DNA of 12,648 nucleotides, taken from contig JABSQD010000008.1 of NCBI GenBank assembly GCA_013214765.1, forward strand, positions 1 through 12,648, in the 5' to 3' direction. The notes beneath the pieces were generated by a model that was given only the letters and a program-made list of their open reading frames with translations, was not told the DNA's origin and ran no database searches. Shown here piece after piece: positions 7,580 to 12,648 of this stretch. The DNA is from Mycoplasmataceae bacterium. Lineage in GTDB: Bacteria; Bacillota_I; Bacilli_A; Mycoplasmatales; Hepatoplasmataceae. Position numbers and translations under genes: made by a program. Every line of letters starts with the position of its first letter. Position 1 is the first letter of the stretch.

Positions 7580-9799
7580 ATGGAAAAGAAAAATTCTCAA
7601 ACACATATGATTACTAATTCAAAGTTAGTTTTGCAAATTTCTGAAAAAAAGAATGTAAATCAAATTTTAGATATCATTTCACAAAAATTAGTTGATGAAG
7701 GTTTCGCAACTTCTAAAAAAATAGTTCTTAATGGATTTAAAGAAAGAGAAAAACAATCTACTACAGGATTGGCAGATGGAATTGCAATACCTCATGTTTC
7801 TTCAAAGGCAATTACTGAATCGAAAATAGTTATTGTAAAGTTAAAACAAGAAATTAATTGGAAATCCCTTGATGGTATTCCAACAGATTTTGTTATTGCA
7901 ATTGCAGTTCCGGCCAATGGAAGAAGTGAACATTTTGATCTTTTAACAAATATTTCAGGAAAATTAGCAAATCCTGAATTTGTTAAAAAATTTAAAAAAG
8001 AATCAAATAAAAATATAGTTTCTATCTTAAATAACATTAAAGCAAGTAAGAGTGAAAAAAAACAAAAAGTTAATACGAAATCAATTAAAGTTGTTGGAGT
8101 TACTTCTTGCATTACAGGTGTCGCACATACATTTATGGCTGCTAAGGCTTTAGAAGATGAAGGTCATAAAAGAGGCTGAGATATTAAAATAGAAAAACAA
8201 GGTCAAATGACTAAGGGAACTTTATTACAAAAAGATATTGATGCTGCAGATTATGTAATTATTGCCACAGCACAACAAATTACAAATCAAGAAAGATTTA
8301 ATGGAAAGAAAGTCTATATTACTGAAGTTGCAGAACCAATAACAAAAGCTGCAAAAGTATTTGATGATATGATTAAAAAATCACAAAAACAAGTTATAAA
8401 ATCATCAAACTCTTCTAAAGTTACTTCTACTGGTGAAGAAAACAACAATATGCAAAAACAAAGTTTTATGTCACATATGATGGCCGGAATTTCATATATG
8501 ATTCCTTATATTGCGATGGCCGGTATTACTTTAGGACTAACAACAGCATTTGGTTTTAGTGTTATTATTAAGCAAATTGATGTTTATGCTATTATTGATG
8601 GTATTCCTTATTTTGGAACAATTCAACAATCAATTTTTGGACCAAAAAATGATATTGCTAATGCTTTTAATACATTAGCAGGACAAGGATTTACATTATA
8701 TATTCCAATTCTTGCAATGATGATTGCTAATTCCATTTCCGGAAGAAAAGCAATGGCTCCAGCAGCTATATTAGCAATGATTCTTAATATAGGAATTAAT
8801 ACAACAAATTATGTAACTATAGATGGATTTACTTTGGTTTCTGATGCTGTTTTAGATGGTGGCAATATTATTACAGGAGCTCCTGTAACCGAAATGCAAT
8901 TTGCTCCATTTTGAAATTGAAAAGAAATGGGATTCCAATTTAATCAAACTCCAGCGTTAGGTTTTTTAGGAGCAATAACTTCAGGTTATATGATTGGATA
9001 TGGAATTAAGTATTTTACAAAATTAACAGATAAAGTAGAAATACAAGTATTTCAAACAATATTACCATTAATGATAATTCCAATTCTATTTACAACAATT
9101 CCATTTATATTTATGGCATTCATAGGATATTTACCATTATATTGAATTTCAGTTGGATTAAATTCATTAGTTAATTTACTTGTTAATAATAATTTATTAT
9201 GAATTGCAGGTGGATTTATGGGTGCCATGATTTGTTTTGATCTTGGTGGTCCAGTAAATAAAGTTGCTATGACAATTGGAGTATTGTTGATGTCAACACA
9301 TCCAGAAGTAAATGGAATTTGTGCTTTAGCAGTTTCGGTTCCTCCAGCAGTATTATTCTTTTCAATGATTGGTCATAGATTTACACCATTGAAAATGGAT
9401 AATAATGATGTAAGTGCAGCTATGACTGCATCTGTAATGGGATTCTTCGGAATTACCGAGGGGTCAATTCCTTTCGCGGCAAAGGAACCGAAAAAATGAA
9501 TGCCTTCATTTATGTTTGCAGGAGTAGTAGGAGGAATATTAATTTCTTTTACAGGAGTAACAGATAATGTCGCAATGTGGGGGGGCCCAATCATTTGAAT
9601 CGCAGGTGGATTTGGTTCAATTTTAGGACAAACTGCTGGGACCCCAGATTTTATAATAGCAGCACAAACATCTAATTGAGATAAAACATTATTATACTTT
9701 TTACCATTAGCGGCAGCAGGAATATCAGGATTTGCTATGGCTTCATTACTTGAATTTATATATTCTAAAAAAGATAATAAAGTAAAAGTTAAAGTTTAA
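7580..9799 (+). CDS. fruA: PTS permease EIIABC, fructose/mannose family
   Basis: This membrane protein imports a hexose and phosphorylates it with phosphate passed from HPr. The 739-residue chain has three domains in order. EIIA spans about residues 15-152, with phospho-accepting H72 in GIAIPH. EIIB spans about 168-265, with C177 in GVTSCITGVAHTFMAAKAL. After a Ser/Lys/Asn-rich linker (about 266-295), EIIC fills the rest with multiple membrane segments and the motifs CFDLGGPVNK and GITEGSIPFAAKEP. It is longer than Bacillus FruA; part of the excess is a polar insert near residues 412-450. The usual EIIC motif resembling IADRPGLAP is changed to ISGRKAMAP. Start ATG 7580 lies just behind the -10 box; an in-frame ATG at 7607 (residue 10) would leave EIIA intact and allow a short leader. 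The neighbour manA, and the absence of fruK, make mannose as likely a substrate as fructose. The symbol reflects family, not proven substrate. Confidence 0.88.
9468..9487 (+). repeat. Perfect 7-bp hairpin inside the PTS EIIC coding region
   Basis: TTCCTTT (9468-9474) and AAAGGAA (9481-9487) are exact complements around the G/C-rich loop CGCGGC. The hairpin lies over codons for the conserved IPFAAKEP motif, and six A residues follow three bases later. It may simply reflect codon choice. Confidence 0.4.
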
Positions 9800-9814
9800 T
9801 ATGAGGAATCATTT

Positions 9815-9844
9815 TTGCGAAATTTGATTTTGTAAATTTATAAT
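9815..9844 (+). promoter_or_regulatory. Probable promoter of manA
   Basis: TTGCGA (9815-9820) and TATAAT (9839-9844) are separated by 18 nt, a good sigma-70-type arrangement. Transcription would begin near 9851, leaving a leader of about 15 nt (purine-rich AGAAAGAAAA) before ATG 9866. The PTS stop is at 9799, so manA may also be read through from the PTS promoter. Confidence 0.5.
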
Positions 9845-9865
9845 AATAAAAGAAAGAAAATTAAA

Positions 9866-10801
9866 ATGTTAAAAGTAAATGCAGTATTCTCAGAAAAAAT
9901 TTGAGGAGGAAGTAAATTAAGAGAATATGGTTTCGATATTCCTTCAAACAAAACAGGAGAAGCTTGAATTATTTCTTCATATAAAGGTAATTCATCTAAA
10001 TTAGATAACGGAGAAACTCTTAGAACATTTTATAAAAATAATAGAAATTTATTTAATAATTTTCCATCAGATGAGTTTCCTCTTTTGGTGAAAATATTAG
10101 ATGCTAATAAATCTTTATCTATTCAAGTTCATCCCAATGATAAAAAGGCACAAGAATTAGAAGGATATCCATTTGGAAAAACAGAGTGTTGATATATTTT
10201 AGATGCAAAAAATAATGCTGAAATTATAATTGACATTAATGCAACTTCAAAAAAAGAAGCTAAAAAACTTATTGATCAGAATGGATGAGAAAAATTATTA
10301 ATAAAACATAAAATAAAAAAAGGAGATTTATTTGATATTAAATCAGGAACAGTTCATGCTATATTAGAAGGAACTGTTGTATATGAATTACAACAATCAT
10401 CTGATATTACATATAGATTATATGATTTTGAAAGAAAAGATAATGAAGGAAATTTTAGAGAATTACATATTGATAAATCTCTTGATTCTATTGATTATGA
10501 TATTAAGAATTATAAAAAAGAAATTGAATTAAAATTTAAAAAAGATAATATTATAATTAATAATATGATTGCTAATAATATTTATACTTTACAAGAGTGA
10601 AAAATAAATGGTAATACAAAACTTTCTTTTGATAAAAATAAAAAAAATTTTTTATTATTGACTGTTATCGAGGGCAAGGTTGTTATTAATGGAAAAATTC
10701 TTAAACAATATGAATCAGGAATTTTAACTTCTAATGAACTAAGTAATATTTTTATTGAAGGAAAAGCGAGAATATTAGTTGGTAATCCAAATAAAATATA
10801 A
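9866..10801 (+). CDS. manA: Mannose-6-phosphate isomerase ManA
   Basis: This cytoplasmic zinc enzyme interconverts mannose-6-phosphate and fructose-6-phosphate. The 311-residue product matches the short Bacillus-type class I enzymes. The N-terminus has WGGSKLREYG and GEAWIIS. The zinc ligands can be placed at Q87 and H89 (SIQVHPND), E107 (KTECWYIL) and H164 (GTVHAI). The substrate region YELQQSSDITYRLYDF is conserved, and a second small cupin-like domain forms the C-terminus. TGA is Trp at W13, W34, W109 and W141, three of them inside conserved motifs, which confirms the code. The gene follows the PTS permease by 66 nt and has its own likely promoter. The pairing suggests that mannose-6-P made by the permease is fed into glycolysis. 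There is no strong Shine-Dalgarno sequence. Confidence 0.95.
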
Positions 10802-10849
10802 TTTTTATGTAAACATCAATGTTTCTTATATGAAGCTAATGTTTTTTAT

Positions 10850-10858
10850 TGGTATAAT
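10850..10858 (+). promoter_or_regulatory. Extended -10 promoter of the tRNA-Cys gene
   Basis: TGGTATAAT is an exact extended -10 with TATAAT at 10853-10858. Transcription would start near 10865, about 14 nt before the mature tRNA 5' end at 10879. No clear -35 is seen. The rest of the 77-nt spacer after manA holds only a weak 5-bp hairpin (10811-10824). Confidence 0.55.
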
Positions 10859-10878
10859 TTTATTAAATTTATAACTAT

Positions 10879-10952
10879 GGAGCGGTAGCCAAGTGGTAAG
10901 GCAGGTGACTGCAACTCTCCGATCGTCGGTTCGAATCCGATTCGCTCCTCCA
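10879..10952 (+). tRNA. tRNA-Cys, anticodon GCA
   Basis: The 74-nt cloverleaf includes an encoded CCA. The acceptor stem GGAGCGG (10879-10885) pairs with TCGCTCC (10942-10948), with a terminal G-T wobble. The D arm is GCC/GGC. The anticodon loop is CTGCAAC (10909-10915) with GCA at 10911-10913. The variable loop is GATC, and the T arm has the standard TTCGAAT loop. The discriminator base is T (10949), the identity base expected for cysteine tRNA. The anticodon stem GGTGA/TCTCC contains one T-T mismatch (10906 with 10918). It is a single tRNA gene between manA and the mutase. Confidence 0.96.
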
Positions 10953-10976
10953 TTATTAAAGTTATTAAATTTTATT

Positions 10977-10992
10977 AAAGGATAATATGTAA
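10977..10992 (+). promoter_or_regulatory. Shine-Dalgarno plus start-stop (ATG TAA) before the mutase gene
   Basis: AAAGGA (10977-10982) is followed 4 nt later by ATG at 10987, which is immediately closed by TAA (10990-10992). The real gene start ATG 10997 is 4 nt further on. The region also contains GATAAT (10981-10986), so it could instead be a -10 box giving a near-leaderless mRNA. Either reading is tentative. Confidence 0.3.
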
Positions 10993-10996
10993 AAAT

Positions 10997-12625
10997 ATGG
11001 AATGAAAAAAAAATTATAAATATTGACTAGAAAACTCTCCTAAAAAAATAAAAAATATTATTGAATCTTATAATGAAAAAGAAAAAAAACTTTATTTTTC
11101 GAATAATCTTACATTTGGAACAGCAGGTTTAAGAGAAGTTATTGGATATGGTTCTTCATTAATTAATGAATTTAATATTGCAAAATATTCATTAGCTTTT
11201 GCTAAATTTTTATTGTCTAAATATGGAAACTCTGCTAAAGAATATGGAGTAGTTATAGCTCATGATAATAGAAGAGGGAATATTCTTTATTCCGAAACAG
11301 CAGCTCAAGTAATTTCAGCATTAGGAATTCCGGTTTTTTTATTTGATAAAAATAATTTACAACCGACTCCTTTATTATCATATGCGATTGTAAAGGGAAA
11401 TTATGTTGGTGGTCTTAATATTACTGCTTCACATAATCCACCTGAATATAATGGGTTTAAAATTTACAATCATACCGGAACTCAAATGCTTCCCAAGGAT
11501 ACTAATTCTATTTTGAAATTTTCAAACGAAGATATAAATATTTTTAAAATAAAAAAAAATAATAAAAATATTTACTTTTTATCTAAAAGTATTGAATCTC
11601 AATATTTAAGAACAGTTTTACAATTAATACCATTCAAATCTCTTGAGAAGCCAAAGAATATTAAAGTTATTTTTACTTCGCAACATGGAACTGCCGTTCC
11701 TTTTGCTAAAGAAATATTAACCAAAATGAAAGTAGAGTATTATTTTGTCAAAGAACAAATGAAACCAGATCCAGAATTTAGCAATACAGAATCCCCAAAC
11801 CCTCAAGATCCTAGATCATTTATTTTAGCTAGAAAATATGGTGATAAATATGATGCTGATGTTCTTTTTTGTACTGATCCAGATGCGGATAGATTTGGTA
11901 TCGAAGTTAAACATAAAGGAAAATGAATACATATCAATGGTAATCAATTACCTTTGATTCAATTGGATTATAAATTAAGCGAATTAAAAAAACTTAATTA
12001 TTTAAACCCAGGAGATTTTATTGTTAGATCAGTAGTTACTTCAACTGCCGGTGATAGAATAGCTGCAAATTATAATGTACAAGTTTATGAAAATCTTACA
12101 GGATTTAAATGATTGATTTTTGAATCTTTTAAACATGAAATGCAAGGTAATGAATGTATTTTTGCTTGAGAAGAATCATATGGATCTACTATTAGATCTT
12201 TTACTAGAGATAAAGATTCTTTTCAAGCATTAGTTCAAGTTATTGAAATAGTTGATATGTACAAAAAAGAAAACAAAACACTTGTTGATGTTTTGCAAAG
12301 AATTTATGAAGAAATTGGTTTTTTTGAGACATCCCAAATTCAATCTAAATTTATTGGTGTTAATGCTATGCAAAAAATGAATGAAATTATTAATAAAGTT
12401 AGAACATATAATGTTGGTGATAAAATTAAAGAATTTGAAATTATTGAAATTAGAGATTTTGCAAAAGGATATAAGAATTTATATAAAGATAATTTTATAA
12501 TGTTAATTTTTGATGATGATGTTAAAGTTACACTAAGACCTTCAGGAACAGAGTCAACACTAAGAAAATATTTTGATGTTCCAGGAACAAATAAAGAATT
12601 AACAAGAATAAAAATAAGAAGATAA
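10997..12625 (+). CDS. manB: Phosphoglucomutase/phosphomannomutase (alpha-D-phosphohexomutase)
   Basis: This cytoplasmic enzyme moves phosphate between C6 and C1 of hexoses, making glucose-1-P or mannose-1-P for glycolipid and polysaccharide precursors, or returning hexose-1-P to glycolysis. The 542-residue product belongs to the long form found in mollicutes and Bacillus PgcA. The N-terminal LTFGTAGLRE motif is present. The phosphorylated serine is S145 in TASHNP. The magnesium loop is D294-P-D296-A-D298-R. The sugar-binding motif is EESYG, and the C-terminal phosphate-binding loop is RPSGTES. In-frame TGA encodes Trp, for example at residue 310. ATG 10997 is the only usable start: the ATG at 10987 is followed by TAA and the one at 11002 is out of frame. 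A run of nine A (11005-11013) lies in codons 3-6. Substrate preference between glucose and mannose cannot be told from sequence; the nearby manA fits either. Confidence 0.93.
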
Positions 12626-12648
12626 GAAACTATTTTTAAAGATTTATT

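Noticed and set aside
10811..10824. Terminator hairpin after manA (AAACA, TCAA loop, TGTTT)
   Set aside because: The stem is only 5 bp and has no clear T run after it; too weak to call.
1..12648. CRISPR array, insertion sequence, prophage or defence genes
   Set aside because: No spaced direct repeats, transposase, integrase or defence-family motif was seen; all but about 420 bases is accounted for by housekeeping genes and the tRNA.

Overview
The window reads as a low-GC mollicute chromosome (Mycoplasma/Spiroplasma/Entomoplasma type). TGA must be read as tryptophan. Every large gene has in-frame TGA at positions where its family has Trp, and with TGA as a stop the genes would break into fragments although no reading frame shifts. 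TGG is also used for Trp. Third positions are strongly A/T and Arg is almost always AGA. The exact genus cannot be settled from this sequence. All genes lie on the plus strand and no minus-strand gene is supported.

Layout. (1) 2-3943: the C-terminal end of an unrecognised membrane protein, then ligA (NAD-dependent DNA ligase), then a KtrB/TrkH-type potassium transporter subunit. Both junctions have exactly 9 nt between stop and start, so this is probably one transcription unit. (2) 3944-4062: a non-coding spacer holding a perfect 10-bp inverted repeat. (3) 4063-7511: a complete class Ib ribonucleotide reductase operon, nrdI-nrdE-nrdF, with overlapping genes and internal Shine-Dalgarno sequences. 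All catalytic and metal-binding residues are present. (4) 7512-9799: a hairpin and a strong extended -10 promoter, then a single-chain PTS permease of the fructose/mannose family (EIIA-EIIB-EIIC). (5) 9815-10801: promoter and manA (mannose-6-phosphate isomerase). (6) 10850-10952: promoter and tRNA-Cys(GCA). (7) 10997-12625: a phosphoglucomutase/phosphomannomutase.

How they fit together. The right half is a plausible sugar-entry module. The PTS permease would deliver a phosphorylated hexose, ManA would convert mannose-6-P to fructose-6-P for glycolysis, and the mutase would interconvert hexose-6-P and hexose-1-P. No 1-phosphofructokinase gene is beside the permease, which makes mannose (or a similar hexose) at least as likely a substrate as fructose. 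The left half is housekeeping: DNA joining, potassium uptake and dNTP supply.

I found no convincing undescribed system. The points worth a second look are small-scale: an in-frame LIFG repeat in the potassium channel, a hairpin running into the PTS promoter, near-leaderless starts, Shine-Dalgarno sequences aimed at tiny decoy ORFs, G/C-rich patches inside the PTS gene, and a mismatched anticodon stem in tRNA-Cys.
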